Below the pieces are notes generated by a model. That model was not told where the DNA came from, searched no databases, and saw only the letters and a list, made by a program, of their open reading frames with translations. Below are positions 21,001-33,000 of a stretch of 64,000 nucleotides of DNA, in pieces. Made by a program: the position numbers and the translations under genes. Position 1 is the first letter of the stretch. Each line of letters opens with the position of its first letter. Origin of the DNA: Progne subis subis (Eukaryota; Chordata; Aves; Passeriformes; Hirundinidae); NCBI GenBank assembly GCA_022316685.1, contig JAKJHU010000054.1, positions 1 through 64,000 on the forward strand, in the 5' to 3' direction.

Positions 21001-24000
21001 TGTGTAACCAAACCCCCTCCTGCTGCTGCACACGAGGCCTTTCTCAGAGCAGTGGGTCTGATGATCCCGGGGCTGCACGGTGCTGTTGGGAGGGAGAGTT
21101 TGCACTTGAGAGGAGAATGCTGCCAGAATTGGCAGTACTGGTAAAGGAAGTAAAATATCTTAATAGCAGGGTTGGGAGATTTCCCAGAGCAGGGTGAAGG
21201 CTGTAGACACTGATTTCTCTTGAGATCTTTTTTTTGTTGTTAGACTAACCTTGATCTTTGTCTGAAGCTGGCCCAGGCCAACGTTTCCTGCTGTCTGTTG
21301 TAGACTTTGGAGATTGGCACCTCGTATCCCACAGCCAAACCTCTTAGCTCTGCCATGGAGAGTGTTTATTCCTCTTCAGTGTTGAATGAGCCATTTCCAG
21401 ACAGGCTTTGTATCCACTGTGGAGGTGGGTACTAGGAAAGAAACTTCCTTCCGGAGGATCAGGGAGTGGAACCTGCTGGAGTCTGTGTCATTTCCTCTGT
21501 CCTTGGCTCTACTCCTCCTCCCCAGCAGATTTCACTGCTGCATGATTCCGAGTGGAGAGGGAGATGCAGCAGGGTGGACAGCTACCTGTGGGGGAGCCTG
21601 AGGCACAGCCTGGCTGGGAGCAGCTCCTGTTATCCCGGATGGGGAGCGTGGCTGGGAGAGCAGGGATGTGAAGGTTGCGTGAGATAATGCTGTCATCCTT
21701 CTGGAAGGCTCTGTCTCTGCTCAGCCTGTTGTCCAAATGTCTCCTCTCTTGGCCCAACTCCATCCTAAGCCTTTCAGGGTTCGATCTCTTCAGTCTTCAC
21801 CCTTCTTAGTTTCTCACATTATCTCCCTCCTTTGTGCTTTAACCTCACGAATAATCTACTCTGGAGTAGTAAAAAAGGCTGACAACACCCTGAGCTGCTT
21901 TAGCAGCTGATCTCTCACGACCAGGATTCATCACACGTTTCTTCGTGTCAGTTTTCTGTCACAGGAAGGTGAACACTGTTTATTCCTGGCAAACAGTGAG
22001 TGTTTCAGTATAAGCTGCTTTAGTGCACATGTGGCCTCCCCCTTACCTGCTGGACACAGAAAGCTCTGCCTGGGCTTTCAGTGCTTAACCAGATGCAGCC
22101 TTGAGGAGCTGGGCTTCTATCCTAAATGACCTGCAGCACCAGAGCCAATTTGTGAAGAGTTTTGTGTCAAAAGTGAACTTGATACTTCAGCTGAGGACTC
22201 TCTGGCGTGTTTGCATAGATTCAGAGAGTTTATGGTCAGCAGGGACCATTAGATCATCTAGTCTGATCTCCTGTATATCACAGGTCCTTAAATTTCACCC
22301 TGCTACTCCTATGTGAAGCCAAATAACTTGTGTTTGGCTAGAGCAGTACTTCCAGAAAGACATCCAGCCTCGAGAATCCACCCTTTTCATGGGGAGTTCG
22401 TTCCAGTGATAATTGCACTGGTTTTGAGACGCTTTTACCTTATTTACGGAGTGAATGTTCCCAGTTTGTTCCCGTGCTTTGCTCCTCTGTGAATGTAAAG
22501 AACCCTTAAGCACCATGGAGGCACTTTACACCCAGCAATCCAATCGCCTCCCAGTCTTATTTTGATAACACTGAACAGATTGAGCTGTTGAAATTTTTCA
22601 CTGCAAGGCATCAGTTTTAGCCTTTGAATCACTTTTATGGCTGTTTTTTTGGATTCTTTCCAATTTTTCATCATCCTTTTAAAAACAAGGGCACTAGAGC
22701 TGGATGCAGTATTTCAGTGTCATCCCCACGGTGCCATATTTAGATGTGAATGTGCTGTCCAGTCCCTGCTCTGCTTGCACATCCAAGGGATGTGTTTAAT
22801 CCTTTTTTGCTGGACATTGCATTGGGAATTCAGCCACTGTGGTCCCTAAAGGCTTTGTGGAGAAGCTGCCTCGGGCACGATCTCCTGGAGACTTCATTTT
22901 CCGTGTGATGCCAGCATGAATAACATGACATTTGGTGCTGGAAACCCCCAGATTTTGAAGCTGTTACAATAAACCCTGTGTGAATGTTCTGTAGCCATCG
23001 TTACTTACTGCTCCAAACGGGCAGTTTGACAGCAGAATTTCCTTTTGTTGATTAAAAATGTTGCTGGTGAGTCTCTGCCATCCTCTTTCCATCCAGTGCA
23101 GTGAGGGTCCCCAAAGAACTCTCTTTAAGAGGTTACTGAATCAGTTTATTCGTTTAATGATAATATTTTTTCAAGAATGTTGCATATTACTAATTCATGG
23201 AAACCAAATTTAGATGCAGGCTTGGTTGAAAAGGAAGTAACAGACGTATAAATATTCTATTTGACCTGCTTTCATCGAGTTGAAAGTTCTGCTAGTAAAT
23301 TCGTTACTAAATTATGTTGAATTTATGTAGAAGTCAGATACTTGTTCTGGAGCCAGTGAAGTTACCATAGCTTGATCTTTACGTTACTAAAGCGGATGAT
23401 TTTCTTCCTTAACGTTTTTCCTCTCACCTGTTCCCTGCTGGGATGAAGGAAGAACTTAAAAGCTCACTGCTTTTTCCAGGGGACTTCTTAAATTCCCCTT
23501 TTTCTCTTGCTGGGTTGATAGCTTGTAACTCTTATAGCCGTGAGATGTGTCCTGGAGCTGCTGCACTGCGAAAGGCCAGGGAGCTGCAGGAGCATCTCAG
23601 TGTCTCTTTACCTGTAAATTAAATTTTTTAATGCCTCAAGACCGTGATGCATCAGGGTTCTCTCTCTCTCTTCCGTGTCATAGCAAATTGGATTTTACGT
23701 TTGTGCAGTGTGTGATGTTAAGTAGCAGGATTTTCACTGGAATTGCTTCTCCTGCTTCAGAAATGAATCCATTTCAGGGCAGGGCGTTGCTCTGCTAAGC
23801 AGAAACCTACACTAAACACGTGGCGAGGAGCAGCCAAGGCAGGCCCCGTATCCATTTGTGGTTGCAGGTGGTATATGAAGAGAAGTGATTATGGTAATTA
23901 GCCCAGCTGGAATTTGCCCACAGCTCTGTGGGTACCTTGTAAACACTGCAAAAATGCCAGACAATCTCAACAGCCTTTTTGTCTCGTCTCCTTTATGTAG

Positions 24001-27000
24001 GTAGCCATTTCTGTAGGTGCACAGAACCCTTTCCACCAGCGCTTTGGTTACACCTGCAGCAGTAAAAATTCCTCCTGGTATCCTGCCAGTCGAGCCCACT
24101 GCAGCATCCTGGGCTTTTCAGGAATCTCTGTATCAGTGTTGGACTTGGTGCTCTGAGAGAGCTGCCTTTGGAAAAAGAGGAATAATCTTAATGTGATATA
24201 TCTAACCCTTGAGCTGGGAGTGACAATATGGCACGTTTTGAGTGCCTGGATGTTATTTCACACAGTTCTCAGCAAGGAAGCTGTGCCTGGAAAAGCCCTG
24301 ACTGCCCAAGAAACCCTGAAAATATTTGGGATGAGTGTGGTACGTGTTTTGGAGCAGAGCTGCGTGGCTCTGTGGTCTGTATCCCAACCCCTTGTCACTG
24401 AGGAGACCCTTAGACTCAGGAGATCGTCCTGCTGTGCTCCAGGCCCTTCCACTCCAGTGGAGACAGCGCATTTGTTACAGGCAGTTTTGCATCTGGTCTC
24501 TTGATTAATGGACTTGTCTTTTGCAGCCTATTTTGACTCTGACACCGCTTTCTGCTCCACAGATGCTTTGCTGATGTTGAAGAAAGTTTGCCTCGCTTGA
24601 TAAAGACCAGATCCTGGAATTTACTTCCAAACCTGAAGTAACAATTTTTAACTTGAAACGCTTTTTCCCCAGGAGTCGCTTCTCCAGAATCTTTCCCTTA
24701 TTTGGTGCCTCCTTCACAGCTGGGGCTGATGCTCAGGTGCCAAAGCTCCGTGCGCTCCTTGCCCGGAGCCAAACGGGTTCAAGCGCAGCAGCGCCGCTTC
24801 CCAGCCCTGATCGTGGCACTCCTTTTCCTGTGCTCTCCGGTGGCATTCCCAGCACTGCTCTGCTGAGGTGGGGGCACCATTTTCAGCGTGGTCAGTGCGG
24901 TATCTGGAGGTTCAATGTTGCTTTCCTCTCTGCTGGCTGGAGACAAGGCAGAGCTTTCCCGAAGCCGCCCGAGCGGTTCCGTGTTGCTGTCAGGCCGTGC
25001 TCCCCACGGCCTCCAGGAGATTGGAGCTGGCTGTTCAGCCCCGTTGCTATCTCTGCTCTTTTAGCTGCTCCACAAGAAGTTGTTAGTCACTGTTGATTCC
25101 TTCCATGGCAACAAATCCACTTGGGTTGGCGGCGAGGTGTGTAAATGCTCCCCAGGCAGCACTGGCCTGCTTCCTCTGGTGAGGTTGCCTCTTCCCAGGT
25201 GGATTTAGTCTGTCTGCACATGCTGACTCATGACAGCTGAAACAGCTGTTTTCAGCTTCAGGCACTACTGTGTGCAGGGACCCCTTCTTCTTCTTGACAG
25301 CTGGTTTGTTTTTATAACTAATGCCTTCACTATATGCTCATAACTTCCATATCGGTGATGCCCGCTTTTCAGCTGGAAGGGCCGAAATCCAGTTTTTGAC
25401 ATAGTTTTGTTGTTGTATAAGCTTTTCTTGATGGGCTTTTCCCAAGTGAGCAACTGGGACGATCTAAATCTGGTTTCCTGTCCCAAGGAGCAGCGTTGCC
25501 CACAAAGGGCAGCAGTGTCACCATACTGGGAGTCCTGGACTGGCATCCCCATATTGGCATGAGGACCATCTTTGGGAAATTTTTGGGAAGTCTTTGGGAA
25601 ATCTTTGCTTTTGGGCTGCACAATCAGTGAGAAGAAGGCAGTAAGTTGTTGTAGGTCTCGTGGTAGCACTGTCAGGGTAGTGAGCATGCTGGCAGTGCTT
25701 CTTGGGAAGTGTTCCTCTCCACCATGTGAATGCAGAGCAGCAGGTGACTGAATTTCCTCCTCTGTGCCAGGCCACTCTTGGAGGTCGCTGTTGCCCTCTC
25801 TCGTGGGAAGCTGAGTTTGGTGGGAGGAGCTGGGAGGGCTCCCAGAGGCTGAGGGACAGGTGAGTCAGTAGGGAAACAGTCATCCAGAGAAAAGCCCAGT
25901 CAAAGCAGCCCCGTGGCCTTAGCGTGAACCCCAAGATGAAAGGTCCAAAGTTGAGCGATGAGCTCGTCAAAACCTCGAGGCTGTGAGAGAAAAAGTGGTG
26001 AGAGCAGCGTGAGATGCCTGCTTGAGATGCCATGATGCTGGGGCACACAGGCAGCTCTGCCTGGGCTTGCTGGGGTTGTGATTTAAGTTGGCAAGAGGCA
26101 TGAAACATGCTTCATTCCTACAGGCAGGTATCACATTTCCTTAAAAACAATTTATCAGTAAGCACATATCTCTGTCCCAGTTCTGTACTGGTTGCTGAGG
26201 AGTGTGACTGGTGAGTCCTTGGGATTGTGAGTGAAAAGGCTGAGCGTGAAACTTGCTCTGAGAGAATGGGGGTGAAGCCATTGTCCTGACAAGCCCTCCT
26301 GGAGCTGGGTGTCTCTGGACGCACTCTGGGCATGTCCCTGCTGGGTGTCACTTTCCAGTTCAAGGTGGGGAATTTTGGTTTTCCCCCGCCGCCAGTAAAG
26401 CGTGGGGATTGCAGAGCACTCTTGGGGCTGTGGGTGAGTGTGGGCATTGGAGGAAAATTTCTGCCCCAATTTCTTCTTTCCCCCACCTGCAGCCTGCCCA
26501 CAAGAGTTGCTGTCCAGTAGAGATGGGCTCAGGCCATGAGCTCCTTCTCTTTTCCATATTCCCCCTCAAAGGATGCAGAGCTCTTCCAGCTCTTGCACAG
26601 GGTCTTGCTGTGGGGCAGAGCACTGCCCACCACCCCACCAAGGCTCCTGTGCTGAGCTGGGGGCTGTGATTCCTTGGGCTTTGTCAGTGTCTGTGATTTC
26701 AGCCAGAGCTGGTCACAAACCAGCTTTTTGCCTCCACAAGCTGTTGCTGAAAAAAAAGGACCTGTTAAAGCCTTCAAGCTCTCAATTACCAGAGTGTCCT
26801 AAGGTGAAGAATCAGCTATATCCAAACTTCACGGGCAGAATGAATAAGAGCTTTGCTGTGCTGTCCCAGTATTCCCCAGTCTCTTCTGGGTTCCATCTGC
26901 AGAGTTAATAAAATGGTGGCAAATCAAGTTGAGTTCTAGTGGAAAGGGCTCTTTAGGGCAGCAGTAAAATAGTGAGTAAGCAAGAACCCCTTGCTGCGGG

Positions 27001-30000
27001 GGCCAGTTTAATTGGTCTGGCTTGTTTTATGAGACAGGTTTTATGTTTAAACTCGCTCATGGCCCAGGAGCGACTCTGCAGCAGGGCATCATTCTCCTGC
27101 ATGGATCCTCCGGGAACGCAGCCGGGTTAATTACACCTCACTGAAGGTGCACAGCAGCTGGCATCAGTCATGCCTGGAGCCCAGAGGCTCAGCAAATGGG
27201 GGTGGGAGGTGGCACCAGAGCTGGGATGCTAGTGACAACTGTCCCCTGCAGTCAGGCCTGGCAGAGAGCTCTGGGGGCACTGCATCAGCACCTGCCCTGC
27301 GTCCTCTGACGTGTGCCCAGCTCCTGGCTGGGCACTACCACGGCCCTGCCAGGTAATCTTATCCTCCCCCATGTGAGTGGAAGTGGGGAAGTTGGAGCTG
27401 TAAAAGCCCTGGGTGGATTGGAGCAGCGTGGCGCTGCTCTGGGTCGCTCCTGGTCAGCGTCTCCCTCGCAGCACTCGGGGCCTGGCTTTTCTCAGCGCGC
27501 TGAGGCTGTGCAGGCACGGGCGGGAGAGGAAAACCTCCTGCTCTGGGGAAGGTAAAAGCGAGGCCAGTCCATCCTGCTGTGACACAGCCACCCCCAGGGC
27601 CAGGCTGAGGGAGTGCTTACCCACCAACAGCTCCTCAGAGCCCTGTAGATAAGGGACTGGGAAAGCCTGGAGCTGTGCTGAGCAAGCAGAGGTGGCCTGG
27701 AGCAGTACTAAGTAATTATTCAAGTCAGGTTTTGGAGTCAGGGGACCAAAGCAGGGCAGGAAGCTGCTTTCACACCGTGTGCTACAGCCAGCTCCCCTGT
27801 GTCCCCTTAGCTCCATGTCCACAGAATTGTGGAATGGTTTGGGTAGGAAGGGACCTTAAAGACTGTCTAGTTCCAACCCCCCTGCAATGGGCTGGGACAG
27901 CTTGCACTAGAGCAGATGGCTCAGAGCCTCATCCAGCCTGGCCTTGACCACTTCCAGGAATGGGGCACCCACAGCTTCTCTGGGCAGTTGAGTAACTGTT
28001 CAAACTGCAGGGTCTCAGAGGCTCTGCTGGCGCATTTGAACACTGTCTCTAACGCCAGATATATGAGGGGGTGCAGCATCACCCCAATCCTCCCCTGATC
28101 CTGGAAGCTGCTCCTGGCAGGGCACAAACAAGTGTGAGTGCTGCTGCTGAGCTCTCTGTGCTGGCTGCTCTGCAGAAAAGTGCTGGGGAGGACATCCTGC
28201 TCCCCCTCTGCCTTGTCCAGCAGCTGCTCTGCCTCTGACACAGTGGGGAGCACGGGACAGGCTGCTGCTGGTGGTTGTGGGATTGTGTTTTTCCATCCAC
28301 GGGAATGCTGCCTTTGGAGACTCCTTTTCCAGAACCTCTTAAAGGTCTGTGCTGTTTTGAGCTGGTGAGACAGGAGGGAGGAGAGCTTTGCCTAGAGGTG
28401 CCTGGGGTGCAGATATCAGATCTGGGTTCCTGCGGTGCAGGTATCGGGTTTGGAGTGCCCGGGGTACAGGTATCGGATTTGGGGGTGCAGGTGTTGGGTT
28501 TGGGGTGCCCGGGGTGCGGGATTTGGGCTCCCGGGGCTCAGCAGCCCTGTGCAGGATCACAGGACCCGGCAGAGGGTGCTGTGTCTCCACCGCCTCTCCC
28601 AGCTCCGCTTCCAGCTCCAGCTGTTTGGCACTTGCCTCTGCCTCTGTGCATGATGTTTGTAAGAGTTTGGGCATGTCCATTTGGTTCCCATCTCCAGTGC
28701 CACCCCCAGCATCCAGGCCAGGTTCTTCTGTCACTGGGGACATTCTTAATTCACAGGAAATAGGAGAGAGTTTAATTGTTTTCTCTCTCTCTCTCTTTTT
28801 TTTTTTTCCCCCCTCTTTTTTTTTTTTCCCATGCAGCTGAACAAAAGGTTCATCCTCAGTTTTCTCCATGCCCATGGGAAGCTGTTTACCAGGATTGGGT
28901 AAGTGTGCAGGATGTTTATTTTATTTTCCTACATTACAAGTCTTTTTGGAATTTAATATTGTTAGCAACTAAGCTGTGTTTGGAGCTGAGGGCACAGGGT
29001 GTGAATTCTTGCAGGCCTGGCCTCCTGGTTCTTATTCTCCTTACCCGCCCTCCAATCCACACTGGCTGGAGCTTGGGCTTTTCCTTTCCCCCACCCCAAA
29101 GCCCATTCCTGCCCATGCACCAGGACCCTCTGGCAGAAGCTGAGCTCAGGTGGTTCACACACACAGGAGGGACTAGAGGCTGTTCTCTTTCCCTCTCCCA
29201 TCACCTAACTGTGCTCCCCTCCCCTTGAATTTCTGGGTTTAACCCCCTCTCACCCAGTGGCTCCTGGGGCTCTCAGTGGCTGTTGCCTGAAATTATCACA
29301 AAGCCATCGAGGCAGATCCACGTGGTGGCTGGAAGCTGCCATCCAGAGTGTGCCAAAACAAGCCTTGCCCTTCATCTCCTCGCTGCCATTTCAGTCCAAG
29401 CCCCACAGCTGAGAGCTGCCCTGGCTGTGGGAACTGGTTTGTACAAAGTGCCCTTGGCAGCGGCTGTCAGAAATGGGTTTCAAGTAATTGAACAGCTCCC
29501 CTTGAAGCAAAGCAAGCCCGGATCCTGGCCTGGGCTGAGCTCCCAGCCCAGGGGACATCCTTGTGACCCTGAGGGCAGAGCTCAGCCTCACAGCTGATGG
29601 GCTTCCCGTGGAGCTGCCTCTTCTTCAGATCTGGACCGGCCCTCGGTGCGGGAGCGGCTGGTGAGGACAGACCCCATGTGGGTCTCTGGCAGTGCTGGTC
29701 TCTGCTTGAGCCTGCCAGTGCCTCGGAAGCAACCAGAGTCCCTCAGCTCTGTTGGCTCCTTCGTTCTCCTGTGGGACTGCTGGCTACAAGTCACAGGGCT
29801 GAGAGAGGCCTTTTCCAGTCTGTGTGGGAGCAAAGTGACAGCTTGTCCCTGCTGGGAACAGCTCAGATCCTGCCACACAGCAGCACCTCAGCGCTTGCTG
29901 TGTCCAGTGCTTACAGGGCTCACCACTCAGGAGGGGCACTGCGGACCCTTCACAAAAAACAGCCAAGCAGGGGCTGGTGATTTGTTGGAGATCCAAGTGT

Positions 30001-33000
30001 CTGAGGGTCACTGCTGAGCTCTCCCTGAGTCACAAGGCCAGCCTGCAGCGAGGAGACGGAGCTGGGTGCAGGAAAAGAGGAGGAGAAGCACCAGAGCCCA
30101 CGGGAGGTTCGGGAAGCGCAGGGTCGGTGCCGGAGGGCAGAGCATCCGGGGAGCTGCCGGTCCCCGGCGCGGTGGGGCCGCGCTGGCGGTCGAGCTCCGG
30201 TTGAACGGATGCCAGCAGGGGATTAATGGGGATGTAGCAGAGATCAGTTGCACATTTGGCTCCTGAGACTTTTGTGAAATTAAGATGCAGCGTTTTCAGG
30301 CGGTTGCTTCCCAGGACAGTCATTTAGAAAACCCAAGTATGTTTAATGGTACAATATGCCTTAGAAGGGAACTAGAAAGTAATACCATGACACAGGAAGA
30401 GAAAATCGTCCAGCCCTGCTAAACAGCTTCCGTGCTTAAAATAGGTAAAAGGTGAGGAATTGCCAAGTCCTTTTTGGGCAGGATCTTTGGTGATTTATTT
30501 GGAAAAAATACGGAAAAGATGATGTTGTCCTAATTGGACTCTTGCTTCTAAAACCACAGGTAAGCAATTTATTAAAAGCTTCCGCTCGGCTCCTGACCTG
30601 CTGGTTCTGAGCTCAGTGGGGTTACTGCGTGCTGTTCCAGATGTGCTGTGGTATCAAAGCACAGGTGGCGGAGCTGAGGAAGCCCTCGCTCCTTCTTGTT
30701 GTTGTTCCATGGCAATAATCTTCATCTCCTCAGCAACAACCCATCCTGCAAAGGGCTCCTCCATCCCCAGAGTGCTGTCTGCCCTAGGAGGATGTTGCTG
30801 GATACACTGGATGTGGTCTGAGATCTCTCAAAATTAGGAAGTCTTTAGAAGCAATCAGTTTGCTCTAATTCTCTGGCTGTGCCCCAAATCCAGGGAAGTT
30901 GCATTTTGCAGGGAAAGCAGTGAATTTGTACTGACAGAGCTGCTCCATTCTGCACAGCTACAAAGTACAAGGAGACTATTTGTTCCAGCCCGTGTTTTTG
31001 AGAAGGTAACAGAGACTTTGAACTGCTCCAGCAAATAGTGCCCAGGGGGAGGGTACCCTGCTGGTAGGCACACCCAGGCGATAAAAAGCACCCATGAAAT
31101 ATGGCTAAGAAGAAAGCCATTTCTGTCTTTAAAAATAAAGTTGTCACAATCCTGAAGTGTGCTGGGGAAGCCCAGTGGAATTGCCCATGTGGGTTACCAG
31201 AAGTGGTTTATTAATCCAGCCCGTGATGATATCACAAGATCTGAATCTCTTGGGGGGCAGATAGAGGAAATTGCTATGGAGGCCCCTGAGGTTGCCTGCC
31301 CCAGCTCCAGATGCCTCACCCTCTGTGGGTTTTGGCTCCCTCACTCCCATGTGGGCACTTGATAATGTCACAGATAACTGGTGTGGGCGCTTTCTGGGAG
31401 ATACTGAGTCTGTTGGGTCTGGCTGTGGCTTTTTCTAGTGTAGGAGCAAGAATCAATACAGCAAACTCTGCAGAAGAGGCAGTGGGACAGGAGCACCTCC
31501 CCCCTCAGTAGTTCCCAAGGTTTTGGGCAGCTTCTTGTTTAGAAAATCATCTTCATGGGAAACCAGGTGGGGACTGTTGTGGGCAACTGCACCTCAGTCA
31601 TTTTTGGGGTTTAACTGTGCTCTTTGCTGTAATTTCAATTTTTCACCCCGCTTCAGATGGGAGGTTGCCGAGGATCCTTCAGCTCTGATAAGTGACCTCA
31701 GCTAATTCCCTCAGCTATGAGGAGCAGGATAAAGGTGTCAGATTTCCATGGGCGCTTGTGAGTGGTGTTGAAAGCTCACCCCATCCCCAGCCGTGGCCCC
31801 GCAGCCGCGGGCTGCTGTGTCCTGACGCGCGACAGCGGCGCTGCGGCTGCGGGGACCCGCTCCAGCTTTGACACTGTCAGCAGCTCCACGAGTCAGAGAG
31901 TCCCTGTCCTTTGGGGCTCGAAGTGATGAAGTTTAGGGGCTCAATCACAGGGAGCGTGTAGCCTGGGGGGGACGGGGCTCGGTGCCATGCGATCCGATGT
32001 TGCAGCGAGGAGTTGTGGAGGAAGCACGCTCTGGCCAGCATTCAATGCACTGGAATTGCCACATCCGCAATGTGGCACCAGTGTGTGCGTTTTGCTGCAG
32101 CCTTGGGAGTCCCATGGGCTGCTCCTGGTCCAAGTGAGCTGCTGGCCCCTTGGCACCTCTCCCAGATTGGTAGAAGTCAGTAGAAAAAAATGGTTGGTCA
32201 GAAATGACTCATAAAGGCTGTGTTTTCCTGCCAGAAGAATGCTGCCTGTCGGTCACAGAGCAATCCCTCACTGCCCTCTCTAAGGAAGCAGCCTGCACCT
32301 TCTTTTCCCGCAGCTCCTGGCTGGGAGACAGCACCCCAGGGATTCCCCCTTCCCCAGGGGATGTGACACGAGCTGAGCCGTGCCCACCTCCAACCCCACA
32401 TCTGATGACACAGCCTGCTCTCTACAGCCTCTCTCTCTGTGTGCAGGATGGAGACGTTCCCTGCGGTGGCCGAGGAGGTCCTGAGGGAGTTCCAGGTGCT
32501 GCTGCAGCACAGCCCCCCTCCCATCGGAAGCACCCGCATGCTCCAGCTCATGGCCATCAACATGTTTGCAGTGTACAACTCCCAGCCCAAAGGTACCATG
32601 TGCAGCTGGAGGGGAAACTGGATGGGGATCAGCCACTCCCCACGTGGAGAAGGGTGTGGGACACACCAGATGGGGAGGTGGGAGTGGTGCTTGGATGTCT
32701 GTGGGTGTCAACACAAAGGGACCTTGGCTGGGCCTTTGGAGCTGGCTGAGGTGTCTGAGGAGCGAGGAGGCATCGCATCCCCCTGGAGCCTGAGTCATCA
32801 GCACAGAAAGAAGATGCTGCTTTATGGCTCTGCCTTCCCAGCGTTTAAGCTGGGCTCTGCTCAGTGCCTGTGCTGGCACCAGGAGGGCTGGGATGGTCCC
32901 AGAGGCTGCAGCTGTTGGCTGTGGCTGCCTGTGTCCATGCAGATGGGTTGGCACTCTCTGAAACACTGGGTTGGAACCTGTGCCCCATGTTAAGGCAGAG

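Larger units (their letters stand above)
14336..28836 (+). other. SMG6 intron 8 (14.5 kb)
   Basis: Large intron between exons 8 and 9. It contains an ancient CR1 relic (22217-22900), a young-type CR1 fragment (27821-28005), a small G-rich minisatellite (28397-28527), an AT-rich island (23100-23430), and a CT/T tract directly before exon 9. One unusually long open frame (15638-16597, - strand) has no recognisable homology. Apart from these I see ordinary unique sequence. Confidence 0.75.

Noticed and set aside
28339..28875. 178-codon - strand frame overlapping exon 9
   Set aside because: Its KKK/EKE-rich segment is the translated reverse of the CT/T tract. The rest is minisatellite-derived.
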